A DNA stretch of 64,000 nt from Flavobacteriales bacterium (GTDB lineage Bacteria; Bacteroidota; Bacteroidia; Flavobacteriales_D; Sanyastnellaceae): positions 124,001-188,000 of the forward strand of contig JAKVAX010000005.1 in NCBI GenBank assembly GCA_022447625.1, read 5' to 3'. Below the pieces are notes generated by a model. That model ran no database searches and had not been told where the DNA came from. It saw nothing but the letters and a program-made list of their open reading frames with translations. Position 1 is the first letter of the stretch. Every line of letters begins with the position of its first letter. The translations under genes and the position numbers were made by a program. Below are positions 17,758 to 26,584 of the stretch, piece after piece.

Positions 17758-20169
17758 TTAGAATTGCTTCACGATCGTTGTTGTAGCTGTGCTTGTGCCT
17801 ACAGTGAGGTTCAAGTAGTAAAGACCGTTAGCTACGTCAGTCATGTTGATTTCGTAACGAATGTCAGTTTGTGTCCCGTTGATCTGCTCATTTGCAATCA
17901 CACGACCACTAGCGTCAACCACGCGGTAAGAAACAGCTTGACCGTTTAGTCCTTCGATGTTCAAGAAGAACAGTCCGTTTGATGGGTTTGGAGAAACAGA
18001 GAATGCCATACCTGCTCCAAGCTCTTCAACTGAAGTTGTCACTGTTACATCTAGTTCGAAAGTACAATCGTTTTCATCAGTAATAACTACAGTGTAGTCA
18101 CCACCTGCAAGACCTGTTGGATCTTCGTCAGTAGAAACAACATTTCCGTCTTGTGTCCATTCGAATGTGTACGACCCAGTACCACCTTCAACAGTGATTT
18201 CGATCGAACCGTCGTTTTCACCTGCAGCAGACTCTTCGTTTGAAGTCACGTCTGTTACGTCGATTGCGTCAGGGTTAACCACGTCAGCAGTTGTAGAACC
18301 TTCACATCCGTTTGAGTCGATTACTGTGATATCGTAAGAACCTCCACCAAGATCTTCGAAGCTTGGGTTGTTCTGTGGATCACCACCGTCGATAGAGTAA
18401 GTGTAGCTTTCAGTACCCCCAGCAGCAGTAACGTCGATAGAACCGTTTGTATCATCAGCACAAGCAGGATCAATTACTGTTACGGCAGCCGTTACTTCTT
18501 CTGGTTCATTCAAGCCAACGATAACTGTTGCTTCACATCCTTCAGAATCAGTGATAACGAATTCGTACGAACCTGGAGCAAGGTCAACCAAGTCAACCAT
18601 ATTTACAGGGTCACCACCGTTGACTACGTATTCGAATCCTCCGTTACCGCCAGAAGCAGCACCGCTGATAGATCCGTCAGTATCTCCGAAACAAGTTGGG
18701 TTTACAGCGTCAGGAGCGAATGAGATCGGATCCGGAGCAGTAATTTCAGCAATGATGTCAGAAACATCAGTACAGCCGTTAACGTCTGTTGCTGTTACAG
18801 TGTAAGTTCCAGGCCCTACGTTGAATACGTTTTCAGCTTGGAAGTTCTCACCATCGATTGAGTAGGTAAGACCACCAGTACCACCAGTACCAATACAAAC
18901 GATTGTTCCGTCTTCAGTATCTGAACAAGTTGCATCTGCTTGTGCAGTAATGTTTACTTGTACTGCAAGTGGGTTTGAAATAGTAAGGTTTCCAGACTGT
19001 CCTGGACATCCGTTTTCGTCTACTGCATATACAGTGTATAGACCAGGCCCTAGGTCACCGAACTCTGCAAATGTTACAGGGTTATCCAACTCAGGGGCTA
19101 GATCGTACATCAATTCACCTGTACCACCAGTACCAGTAGCAGTGATTACTGCGTCTGCCGCTCCGTTACAAGAGATTGTTGAAGTCAATTCAAGTTCTAC
19201 AACGATTGGGTCTGGAGTAGGAACATCGAATGTCAACTCAGCAGTACAACCTTGAGAATCTTCTACAACCACAGTATGTGAACCACCTGAAAGACCTTCG
19301 AACGTGTTCAATGCTACAGGAGAACCTCCGTCGATAGCGTAAGTGATCGCTCCCTGTTGCCCTGAAGCAGTAACAGTCGCAGTACCATCGTTAGAATCGA
19401 TACAGCTAGTCACTGTAGTAGCTACTTCGTCGATGGCGATTGTACAAGTGTAATCACAAGAACAGTCATTTACGTCAGCTTCTTCGTCGTAGTTGTTTGC
19501 GATTGGTTCAACACAACCGAAAATCGCCGTTGGATCAGACGAGAATGGGAAACAAGTGTTTTGTTCTTCTTGTTCCTGGTCTCCGTTCACGAATACCTGA
19601 GCGTTAACGAATCCTGATAGAACTCCGTCAGTTGTGAACTGGCCAATCAACACTTGGTTTCCAGTAGCGTAACCATTAGGCGCAATTTCCGGAGCGCCGA
19701 ATAGTGTAAACCACGCACCACCAATCACCCCATCAATAATGATGTTGTTACCTGCAGCGAAGTTATCAACCCAAGGCTCAGAAGCGTCTTGTGTTGCCGT
19801 AACGTCAGCTCCTGGGTCAGATGCTTGTGCGCGACCAATGGTTACCCAGCTATCAAATTCTAGATCTGGGAAGAATTCGAATACATCACCGTTAATCGTT
19901 GAACCTGTCTGAGTTCCGAACTCTGACTGGAAGAATGATGTAGTCGTGTTAATTTCAAGTGGAGTACCTGCTAGACCGAAGAGGGCTGACACGAAGTCAC
20001 CTTCATTTACAGTGTTAGCATAAACTCGGTATGTTGTAAAGCCTGTTAAGTCGGCAGTACCTACCATACCGTCGTGCTCAGTAACAACTTCAACAGAAAT
20101 ACCTGTTACCTGCGCCTGGGTGGAGAACGCGAAAATTACTCCGAGCAAAAAGAGTAGTGTTTTTTTCAT
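17758..20169 (-). CDS. SprB-repeat protein with T9SS sorting domain
   Basis: An 803-aa secreted protein: signal peptide MKKTLLFLLGVIFAFSTQAQ, an N-terminal beta-rich domain (~20-210), a short Cys-rich link (CSCDYTCTI), then about six SprB-type repeats of ~75 residues, each with the TYTVTATDVNGC / GGSYDITVIDSNGC signature. A T9SS type A domain follows (SVSPNPSNGLFFL ... TTIVKQF). SprB repeats are known from surface adhesins of gliding Flavobacteriia; this protein is much shorter than SprB itself. The repeats give a locally repetitive DNA stretch at ~18.1-19.4 kb. Confidence 0.88.
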   Translation of the reverse strand: MKKTLLFLLGVIFAFSTQAQVTGISVEVVTEHDGMVGTADLTGFTTYRVYANTVNEGDFVSALFGLAGTPLEINTTTSFFQSEFGTQTGSTINGDVFEFFPDLEFDSWVTIGRAQASDPGADVTATQDASEPWVDNFAAGNNIIIDGVIGGAWFTLFGAPEIAPNGYATGNQVLIGQFTTDGVLSGFVNAQVFVNGDQEQEEQNTCFPFSSDPTAIFGCVEPIANNYDEEADVNDCSCDYTCTIAIDEVATTVTSCIDSNDGTATVTASGQQGAITYAIDGGSPVALNTFEGLSGGSHTVVVEDSQGCTAELTFDVPTPDPIVVELELTSTISCNGAADAVITATGTGGTGELMYDLAPELDNPVTFAEFGDLGPGLYTVYAVDENGCPGQSGNLTISNPLAVQVNITAQADATCSDTEDGTIVCIGTGGTGGLTYSIDGENFQAENVFNVGPGTYTVTATDVNGCTDVSDIIAEITAPDPISFAPDAVNPTCFGDTDGSISGAASGGNGGFEYVVNGGDPVNMVDLVDLAPGSYEFVITDSEGCEATVIVGLNEPEEVTAAVTVIDPACADDTNGSIDVTAAGGTESYTYSIDGGDPQNNPSFEDLGGGSYDITVIDSNGCEGSTTADVVNPDAIDVTDVTSNEESAAGENDGSIEITVEGGTGSYTFEWTQDGNVVSTDEDPTGLAGGDYTVVITDENDCTFELDVTVTTSVEELGAGMAFSVSPNPSNGLFFLNIEGLNGQAVSYRVVDASGRVIANEQINGTQTDIRYEINMTDVANGLYYLNLTVGTSTATTTIVKQF

Positions 20170-20298
20170 GGATCAATTATTTGAATAGTATACTCAGATT
20201 CAGGGCCAAATATACTTGCTTCATTAAGGTTCGCAAGTAGGAAATGGCCTATTTTTTCAGCAACTCTTGGTTCAAATCGTGAATTGCTGTAAACGAAT

Positions 20299-20325
20299 AC
20301 GCCCCTGCCTTAACGACAGGGGCGT
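20299..20325 (-). terminator. Hairpin downstream of the multi-CBM gene
   Basis: ACGCCCCTG/CAGGGGCGT 9-bp stem with a 9-nt loop, 22 bp past the stop of the minus-strand gene ending at 20348. The T-run after it is weak. Confidence 0.65.
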
Positions 20326-20347
20326 AAATAAGTTACGAGTCTTTCCC

Positions 20348-22060
20348 TTACTTTCTCACAACTAATTGATTTGCAACGGTATTACCGTTTAAAAGTTGTA
20401 GCGTGTAGAAACCAGCTGGAAGCTCTTGTAGATCAACTTCAAGCAGCTGCCCTTCGTTGATAACTACCTGAGAAACGATTACTGCACGTCCTTGAGCATC
20501 AATCACTGTCAAGTTCGTAGCTCCCTGCATATCGTTTGTAGAAATGTTGATCACTCCTGAAGTAGGGTTCGGGAAGATGTTCAATTCTGCTTCTACGCGC
20601 TGTCCGTAGATGCCAATTCCACAATCAACACATGAGTTGTAACAAACAATGTCAAGTGTCTCTTCCATTCCAGAGCGAACGTGCGTACGGTTAAATCCAC
20701 CGATACCGTTCTCAACACCACATCCACCTAGGGTGAAGTCGTACGTCTCTTCTACCGATCCGTCAACAGTTCCATCAGGGTATGGGTCACCGTTTGTAAA
20801 CTTGTACTGGAATTCAGCTGGACCACTGATATTAGCTGTTAGCGTGTAGATCCCGTCTGCGTCATCATCAGACATCATCATAGCACCTTCTTGCCATTGT
20901 GGGCTCGAGAATCCACCCATCAACCAAACACCGTCAGCGCTTACTACTTCGTCTTGCATGTTCACAGAGAAAGTAATGTCTGCTGGATCAGGATCATTCA
21001 CACAAGCAGCAGTACACTGGTTATAGCAGTATGTTACCGTTTGTGGCATGTCAGCTTCAACAACGATTAAACGATTTCCGTTTGTGTTACACTCAGCAGG
21101 TACTGATTCGTTATCGTTGTCATCTCCTTCCCAAGCGTTGCCGTTAATAAACTTGTATTCGTAGGAACCCGGAGCCACCATCAATGTGATCTCGTAAATT
21201 CCGTCCATGTCGTCATCTGAAAGCATATCAGCTCCTGGGTCCCATCCCTGGAATGCACCAGCAATATGAACTCCGTTAGGAGAAACTGTCTGAAGGCTCA
21301 TATCAACCTGGAAAGTCACTTCCGTTGGAGCAACACATGATCCACAAGCGTCAAAACAGAAGGCGTCAGTGACGTAGTTCGTTGACTCAAGTTCGATAAG
21401 ACGGTTACCTGTTCCGTCACCACAATCAGCAGGAACGTTTTCGTTCGGGAAAGGCCAATCGTTACCGTTGATGTACTTGAAGATTAGGTTTCCACCTTCT
21501 GCGTCAAGTGCTGTAGGATCAAATGAGTAAGCAACAGAGTAAACCATGTCACCGTCTTCATCAGTCAACATCGTTGCTCCTGGGTCCCATCCTTGGAAGT
21601 TACCTGCAACGTGCACTCCTTGTGGAGCGATTTCATCCTGTAAAGACATGTCTACACGGAAAAGTACAGTGTTCATTCCACAAGCTGCACAGCTTCCGAA
21701 ACATACAGCGTATGTCATGTCTTCTGTTACAGTAATCTTACGGTTTGTATTCCCGGTAAGGTCTGCGCGACAAGCATCAGGAACTATTTCTTCGAACGGC
21801 CAATCGTTACCGTTAAGGAATTTGAATTCGTGATCACCTTCGTCTACTGCTAGAGTAATCTCGTATACTCCGTCCATGTCGTCGTCAGTTAACATCGTAG
21901 CTGCTGGATCCCATCCCTGGAAACCACCTGCAACGTGCACTCCGTCCATGGATACCGTTTCGTTGCTCATGTCAACTTGGAGAGTGACATTGTACTGCAT
22001 CTGTGCTTGGACAGCGAATCCAAGACAACATGCCATCAATAGTGAGTAATATTTCTTCAT
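20348..22060 (-). CDS. Secreted multi-CBM (AMPK/CBM48-like) protein with T9SS sorting domain
   Basis: A 570-aa protein. The start ATG at 22060 gives a clean signal peptide (MKKYYSLLMACCLGFAVQAQ). Four tandem ~115-residue E-set/starch-binding-like domains follow; each shows VDMS...GVHVAGGFQGWDP...DDDMDGVYEITL...FKFLNGNDW. The fourth is more divergent. Pairs of cysteines end each repeat (e.g. FGSCAACG). The C-terminus is a T9SS type A domain (NIFPNPTSGVINI). It is divergent from an alpha-amylase 102 bp away, so a glucan-binding role is a fair inference. Confidence 0.82.
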   Translation of the reverse strand: MKKYYSLLMACCLGFAVQAQMQYNVTLQVDMSNETVSMDGVHVAGGFQGWDPAATMLTDDDMDGVYEITLAVDEGDHEFKFLNGNDWPFEEIVPDACRADLTGNTNRKITVTEDMTYAVCFGSCAACGMNTVLFRVDMSLQDEIAPQGVHVAGNFQGWDPGATMLTDEDGDMVYSVAYSFDPTALDAEGGNLIFKYINGNDWPFPNENVPADCGDGTGNRLIELESTNYVTDAFCFDACGSCVAPTEVTFQVDMSLQTVSPNGVHIAGAFQGWDPGADMLSDDDMDGIYEITLMVAPGSYEYKFINGNAWEGDDNDNESVPAECNTNGNRLIVVEADMPQTVTYCYNQCTAACVNDPDPADITFSVNMQDEVVSADGVWLMGGFSSPQWQEGAMMMSDDDADGIYTLTANISGPAEFQYKFTNGDPYPDGTVDGSVEETYDFTLGGCGVENGIGGFNRTHVRSGMEETLDIVCYNSCVDCGIGIYGQRVEAELNIFPNPTSGVINISTNDMQGATNLTVIDAQGRAVIVSQVVINEGQLLEVDLQELPAGFYTLQLLNGNTVANQLVVRK

Positions 22061-22162
22061 GTTAGCGTTATTGAACATTATTATACCAAGGTGTGTACTT
22101 TGGACACTTAAGCGAATTTAGATAATTTCCCGTCGAATTATCAATTCCTTCACCTAGGATTA

Positions 22163-24022
22163 ATGAAAAGCCAAGTAGTGAATAACTCTCTTATCCTTTT
22201 ATTGCCAAGCCTTTTGACGAGTTTAACATTGTGGTCAGCTCCTTCCATTGAAAAAGTAGAACCGCCAAATTGGTGGACAGGAATGGAATATGATCGCCTC
22301 GAGCTAATGATTTACGGGGAAGGGCTCTCCGGCAGTGAAGTAACAATTGACTATGAAGGTGTCAGTGTGCTAAATGTCACTTCAGTCACCAATGATCATT
22401 ACCTATTTGTCGAGCTTGGAATTTCACCGAAGACAAAACCGGGAACTTTTAACCTAACACTGCGCAAAGGGAGAAATAAAACGGAGTATAAATATCAGCT
22501 CAAATCGAAGGATGACATGCCCTATGCCATGAAAGGACTAGATCAGGGTGACTTCATCTATCTCCTCTACCCTGACCGTTTTGCCAATGGTGATTACAGC
22601 AACGATATTCTGGATGATAGTTATGATACTGAGTTAAACCGTGAACACATATTCAGACGACACGGAGGAGACCTTCAAGGTGTCATCGACCACTTAGATT
22701 ACATCTATCAATTAGGTGTGACAGCGCTATGGTTGAACCCTGTATGGACGAATGATCGACCTGAAACATCTTATCATGGGTATGCCCCGACTGATATTTA
22801 CGAGGTTGACCCTAGACTTGGTGGGAATCAATCATATATGGAACTCGCCGATTCCTGCCGTAAACGAGGAATAAAGATGATTAAAGATGTTGTTTACAAT
22901 CACTGGTCAGATAAGCACTGGATCTATCAAGATCTACCTGACTCTAGTTGGATCAATTTCTGGCCAGAATACACCAACACAACTTACCGTGCACCTACCC
23001 TGCTTGACCCCTATGCCGACCCAGCAGAGACTAAAGTCTTCAGTGATGGATGGTTCACTACCTACATGCCTGATCTGAATCAGCGCAACCCTCATTTGTC
23101 GAATTACCTCATTCAAAACAGTGTCTGGTGGATTGGAACCTATGGTATTGACGCCTTTCGAATTGATACATACGCTTACCCTGATCAATTATTCATGGCA
23201 GAGTTGGCGGAACGTATTGAAAGTGAATTCCCAGACTTCATGATGTTTGGTGAGACATGGGTTCACGGACACGGTGTTCAAGCGTGGTTCACAGAAGACA
23301 ATCACACCCAACGTAAATTTGACTCAGGCCTTGATGGTGTGACTGACTTTCAATTGTACTACGCGATTAACGATTGCTTCAATGAAGGCTTTGGCTGGAC
23401 TCAGGGCGCTTCGAAACTCTACTATGCTCTAGCTCACGATGTTCTGTATGACGATCCTAAAGAACAAGTGACCTTCCTAGACAACCATGACTTGAGCCGT
23501 GTGTTTGCGGTCATGGGAGAAGATCCTGCAAAATTAAAAATGGCTATCGGCTTCATGATGACAACCCGAGGGATTCCTTCATTGTATTACGGAACAGAAA
23601 TTGCGTTAAGCAACTTTGCAGATCCCGACGGTAAAGTACGACAAGATTTCCCTGGTGGATGGAAGGAAGACGAAAGCAATAAGTTCGAAGCTTCAGGTAG
23701 AAATGAATTGGAAACGGAGGTCTTCGAATTCACGAAAAAGCTGGCCAATTACCGAAAGAACCACCCAGGAATCTTCACTGGGCGCCTCACTCAGTTTGTC
23801 CCTCAAGATGGTGTTTATGCATATGTCCGACATCATGAAGAACAGAAGTTCTTGGTGGTTTTGAACCCTACTGAAGAAGAACGTAGCATCGATTTGAGTA
23901 AAATGTCAACAACCCAAGGAATGACACAGGGCTTTGACATCATTAATGAACAAGTTGTGGACCTAGAAACACTCGTGATTTCAGCTCCTGCGAAAACGAT
24001 TCAAATGATTGAAGTGCGTTAA
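22163..24022 (+). CDS. Alpha-amylase family glycoside hydrolase (GH13, cyclomaltodextrinase/neopullulanase type)
   Basis: A 619-aa enzyme with signal peptide, an N-terminal cyclomaltodextrinase-type Ig domain (~25-120), a GH13 (beta/alpha)8 barrel and a C-terminal beta domain. Catalytic residues: nucleophile Asp in GIDAFRIDTY, acid/base Glu in MFGETWV, third Asp in FLDNHDLSR; also DVVYNHWS (region I). It cleaves alpha-glucans such as cyclodextrins, pullulan or maltodextrins, probably in the periplasm. It is divergent from the multi-CBM gene. Its TTAA 3' end is shared with the convergent thioesterase stop. Confidence 0.92.
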   Translation: MKSQVVNNSLILLLPSLLTSLTLWSAPSIEKVEPPNWWTGMEYDRLELMIYGEGLSGSEVTIDYEGVSVLNVTSVTNDHYLFVELGISPKTKPGTFNLTLRKGRNKTEYKYQLKSKDDMPYAMKGLDQGDFIYLLYPDRFANGDYSNDILDDSYDTELNREHIFRRHGGDLQGVIDHLDYIYQLGVTALWLNPVWTNDRPETSYHGYAPTDIYEVDPRLGGNQSYMELADSCRKRGIKMIKDVVYNHWSDKHWIYQDLPDSSWINFWPEYTNTTYRAPTLLDPYADPAETKVFSDGWFTTYMPDLNQRNPHLSNYLIQNSVWWIGTYGIDAFRIDTYAYPDQLFMAELAERIESEFPDFMMFGETWVHGHGVQAWFTEDNHTQRKFDSGLDGVTDFQLYYAINDCFNEGFGWTQGASKLYYALAHDVLYDDPKEQVTFLDNHDLSRVFAVMGEDPAKLKMAIGFMMTTRGIPSLYYGTEIALSNFADPDGKVRQDFPGGWKEDESNKFEASGRNELETEVFEFTKKLANYRKNHPGIFTGRLTQFVPQDGVYAYVRHHEEQKFLVVLNPTEEERSIDLSKMSTTQGMTQGFDIINEQVVDLETLVISAPAKTIQMIEVR

Positions 24023-24420
24023 GCTAAACGCTCTTTCCATTCTGCAGGCACCTTGATCTTCTGTTGCTTTTTGTAGTCGAAGCAAACAAGCACAGATTTC
24101 CCTTGCGCAGCGATTGTTGCCTCGGTTTGACCTTTTGGTGTGCGGTAGATGTCGTATGCGAAAACGAGGCTCGTGTTACCAACATGCTCGCATCGTGTGC
24201 GGATAATCACATGATCCGACATTAATACAGGCTGTTTGTAATCAATTTCATTACGAGCGAGAAGAATTCCCAATTCGTACCAGTCCCAGTCCTTCCCTAC
24301 CAACTCATTGAAAAATGAGATGCGGGCTTGTTCGAAATAGCTGAAATACACAGCATTGTTTACGTGACCCATGACATCGATGTCGGCAAACCGGATCTCT
24401 ACTTGATAGTTGTTATGCAT
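24019..24420 (-). CDS. Acyl-CoA thioesterase, hotdog fold (4HBT family)
   Basis: A 133-aa protein from the ATG at 24420. The 4-hydroxybenzoyl-CoA thioesterase motif is present as RFADIDVMGHVNNAVYFSYFEQAR, whose Asp is the usual catalytic residue. The rest (LLARNEIDYKQPVLMSDHVIIRTR) fits YbgC/FadM-like enzymes. The acyl substrate is unknown. A TAGCTTTG element overlaps the region 24426-24433 just before the start, so transcripts may be almost leaderless. Confidence 0.85.
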   Translation of the reverse strand: MHNNYQVEIRFADIDVMGHVNNAVYFSYFEQARISFFNELVGKDWDWYELGILLARNEIDYKQPVLMSDHVIIRTRCEHVGNTSLVFAYDIYRTPKGQTEATIAAQGKSVLVCFDYKKQQKIKVPAEWKERLA

Positions 24421-24503
24421 ACACACAAAGCTACATGCTTCTGTGCAAATCGTCTATTCGACTAAAAAGAAAATTTCAGAACAAAAGCTGTTCAGACGTG
24501 TGT

Positions 24504-24511
24504 TATCTTTG
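24504..24511 (+). promoter_or_regulatory. -7 element of the membrane peroxiredoxin gene
   Basis: TATCTTTG, an exact TAnnTTTG match, 17 bp before the ATG at 24529. The spacing favours the ATG over an in-frame TTG at 24523. Confidence 0.55.
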
Positions 24512-24528
24512 CACCCAAATCTTTGGAA

Positions 24529-25335
24529 ATGCTGAGATCGATCTTCATCACCGTCTACGTTATCTATTTGCTAGTAGGTTCAGTACTATCTGTTGCCGGA
24601 TATATTGAAACTCCAGGCCATGTCGGCTGGTACGCAAGCATTGTGGTTCATATGATTGGAGTGATCTGGTTCAGCTACATCTACCTAAGCAAGCTAAAGA
24701 GCGCCCACCTGATCTCTCTCGTTGTAACAACATCAACGGGTGCAGGAGCCTTAATTGCCGGCGGGCATTATTTGATTGTAGATTCAACCATACAGCTCCC
24801 TGTGATTCTATCTTTCATTGCATTCGGGTTCTGGGGTATCTACAATTTTCTCTATGCCAAGATGAGTAAGAAGCTTGATCTGACTATTGGGTCTAGCCTG
24901 CCATCTGGAACTTTCACAACAGCAGATGGCTCATCGATGACAACTGACCAGCTGTCGAAAAACAGCATGATCATTTTCCACCGTGGGTCTTGGTGTCCTT
25001 TCTGCAACGAACAGCTAGATGACTTCAGCAAAGACGTTGTGTCTTTTGAAGAGAAAGGTGTGAAACTGTACGCGATTAGCACACACCCAATCAAAGAGCG
25101 TTGGACTGGCAGCATTACTGAATTACAAGATCAAGATGGAGTTTATGCGAACTCCTTAGGCATCCTGCGTAAGTCTACCCTCCCGTTCGGACTGAGCATC
25201 CTAGGTTATAAAACTGACTTGCCAGCACCTTTGGCTATTCTTACGGATAATGAAGGCAAGGTAAAAGCCATCCACAAGACCGATGATTATCGACGACGAC
25301 CTGACACTGGTTACTTCCTACGCTACCTCAATTAA
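24529..25335 (+). CDS. Membrane-anchored peroxiredoxin-like (AhpC/TSA) protein
   Basis: A 268-aa fusion. Residues 1-~112 contain four hydrophobic helices (SIFITVYVIYLLVGSVLSVAG, ASIVVHMIGVIWFSYIYL, LISLVVTTSTGAGALIAG, LPVILSFIAFGFWGIYNFLY). The remainder is a thioredoxin-fold peroxiredoxin domain with IIFHRGSWCPFCNEQL, giving a CxxC pair. The Arg-Gly-Ser-Trp-Cys-Pro-Phe-Cys motif resembles peroxiredoxin-like AhpC/TSA proteins. The catalytic domain should face one side of the inner membrane next to the four-helix anchor. Reductant and substrate are unknown. Confidence 0.82.
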   Translation: MLRSIFITVYVIYLLVGSVLSVAGYIETPGHVGWYASIVVHMIGVIWFSYIYLSKLKSAHLISLVVTTSTGAGALIAGGHYLIVDSTIQLPVILSFIAFGFWGIYNFLYAKMSKKLDLTIGSSLPSGTFTTADGSSMTTDQLSKNSMIIFHRGSWCPFCNEQLDDFSKDVVSFEEKGVKLYAISTHPIKERWTGSITELQDQDGVYANSLGILRKSTLPFGLSILGYKTDLPAPLAILTDNEGKVKAIHKTDDYRRRPDTGYFLRYLN

Positions 25336-25339
25336 GAAA

Positions 25340-25366
25340 GCCCCTTCCGCGCTAGCGAAAAGGGCT
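25340..25366. terminator. Hairpin between convergent genes, with the dispersed 13-mer in its loop
   Basis: AAGCCC/GGGCTT stem at the 3' end of the peroxiredoxin gene; on the minus strand it is followed by TTTCTT. The loop consists almost entirely of the exact dispersed element. Confidence 0.55.
25345..25357 (+). repeat. Dispersed 13-mer, exact copy (intergenic)
   Basis: TTCCGCGCTAGCG forming the loop of a terminator-like hairpin. This is the only exact copy outside a gene. Confidence 0.8.
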
Positions 25367-25389
25367 TGACGAGTATTCTAAAGTTCTTC

Positions 25390-25986
25390 TTAGTGTCGAA
25401 TGATCAAGCGCTCGCGACGAATCACTTCACCATCTCTCATTTCTAGGAAGTACAATCCGCTTGGCAATTCAGACAAGTTGATAGTCAACTGAACTCCAGT
25501 TGAACCAAAAGAAGCAACCGCCTCTCCTGCGATGTTCAGCAGATTCAATGTTGCACCAGGCTGAATTCCTTGAATCGTTACAACGTCTCCAGCTGGATTC
25601 GGGTAAAATGAGAACCCTTCAGCTGTTGGTGTAGCTGTCACAGATTGCACCTCAAGTACAGTGATCGTTCCAAACTGCGTTGCAGCGTGATTACCGACAG
25701 TACAGCTGTAATCATAATCTCCAGGCACATCGAAGGTAAACTCGAATTCCCAAGGCGCAGATTGAGGTCCAAAATTGAATGATTCTGGTGCTCCTGCTTC
25801 GGTAGTGACAGAATGGAAACCTTCCGAACAAACCCACATTACAATGTCACCTTGATCGATGGTGATTAATTGAGGATCATAGAAAGGATCAACGCCTCCG
25901 CTTCCTCCAACATCCACTTGGTGGGTAGTTTGAGCCAAAGCCGAAAGGCCAAATAGCAAAAATAGAGCAGTGTAAAAGTGTTTCAT
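25390..25986 (-). CDS. Secreted cupredoxin (plastocyanin-like) with T9SS sorting domain
   Basis: A 198-aa protein with signal peptide MKHFYTALFLLFGLSALAQ from the ATG at 25986. The cupredoxin domain spans ~20-120. Likely copper ligands are His in EGFHSVTT, Cys and His in YSCTVGNHAATQFG; Gln stands where Met is common, as in stellacyanin-like sites. A T9SS type A domain (SFYPNPAGDVVTI ... RRERLIIRH) follows. It should be a cell-surface or secreted electron carrier or copper binder. Confidence 0.85.
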   Translation of the reverse strand: MKHFYTALFLLFGLSALAQTTHQVDVGGSGGVDPFYDPQLITIDQGDIVMWVCSEGFHSVTTEAGAPESFNFGPQSAPWEFEFTFDVPGDYDYSCTVGNHAATQFGTITVLEVQSVTATPTAEGFSFYPNPAGDVVTIQGIQPGATLNLLNIAGEAVASFGSTGVQLTINLSELPSGLYFLEMRDGEVIRRERLIIRH

Positions 25987-26124
25987 ATAAAGTGTTTTGT
26001 ACGAATGAACATCATTCACACCTTATATACAATTCAGGTGCGCGATATGTTTGCAAAGCTGAAAATACACTTGTATGTGTTGAAACCCTTGAATGACGTG
26101 GCGTAGCGGTGAAATAGGTTGTGG

Positions 26125-26133
26125 TTATCCACA
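26125..26133 (+). promoter_or_regulatory. DnaA box upstream of the HU gene
   Basis: TTATCCACA, exact consensus, 116 bp before the HU start. It sits in a palindromic context TGTGGTTATCCACA. Confidence 0.4.
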
Positions 26134-26179
26134 TATAGCCCCACTTATTAACAAAATGACCTCTTTTTCACGCTAATCC

Positions 26180-26211
26180 TTGCCAGTGGCGAGTTTTAGC
26201 GTATATATTTG
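26180..26211 (+). promoter_or_regulatory. Probable promoter of the HU gene
   Basis: TTG at 26180-26182 and TATATTTG at 26204-26211 with a 21-bp spacer match the Bacteroidota -33/-7 promoter. The start codon lies 37 bp downstream. Confidence 0.65.
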
Positions 26212-26248
26212 GCTCGATTCATCGATTGTCTAACTAAACCTTTGAAAA

Positions 26249-26521
26249 ATGAACAAAGCAGAACTAGTTGAAGCAATGGCAGAAAACGCTGGAATCTCTA
26301 AAGCAGATGCTAAGCGTGCCCTAGACGCATTTATTGACACTACATCAGGCGCTCTTAAGAAAGGAGACCGTGTTGCACTTGTAGGATTCGGATCTTTCTC
26401 TGTATCTGAGCGTTCAGCTCGTAAGGGACGTAACCCACAAACAGGAAAAGAAATCACTATCAAGGCGAAGAAAGTAGTTAAGTTCAAGCCAGGTGCTGAG
26501 CTTTCTGACAAAGTGAAGTAA
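26249..26521 (+). CDS. hup: HU-family DNA-binding protein
   Basis: A 90-aa nucleoid protein that bends DNA as a dimer. The signature [21 protein letters not shown] is present with its conserved Arg-Asn-Pro-Gln-Thr-Gly tip, and the N-terminus [21 protein letters not shown] is typical. It has its own strong-looking promoter and terminator, so it is likely expressed alone at high level. Confidence 0.96.
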   Translation: MNKAELVEAMAENAGISKADAKRALDAFIDTTSGALKKGDRVALVGFGSFSVSERSARKGRNPQTGKEITIKAKKVVKFKPGAELSDKVK

Positions 26522-26542
26522 GCGTATACACGCTGAACGAAA

Positions 26543-26573
26543 AAGCCTTTCCGTTTTTCGGAAGGGCTTTTTT
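26543..26573 (+). terminator. Intrinsic terminator of the HU gene
   Basis: AAGCCTTTCCG/CGGAAGGGCTT hairpin followed by a T-run; the next gene starts 12 bp later. Confidence 0.8.
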
Positions 26574-26584
26574 CATATCTCACC

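Noticed and set aside
17758-20169. Repetitive DNA that could be mistaken for a repeat array or CRISPR
   Set aside because: The periodicity is that of SprB protein repeats of ~75 residues in one open frame, with no direct-repeat/spacer pattern.
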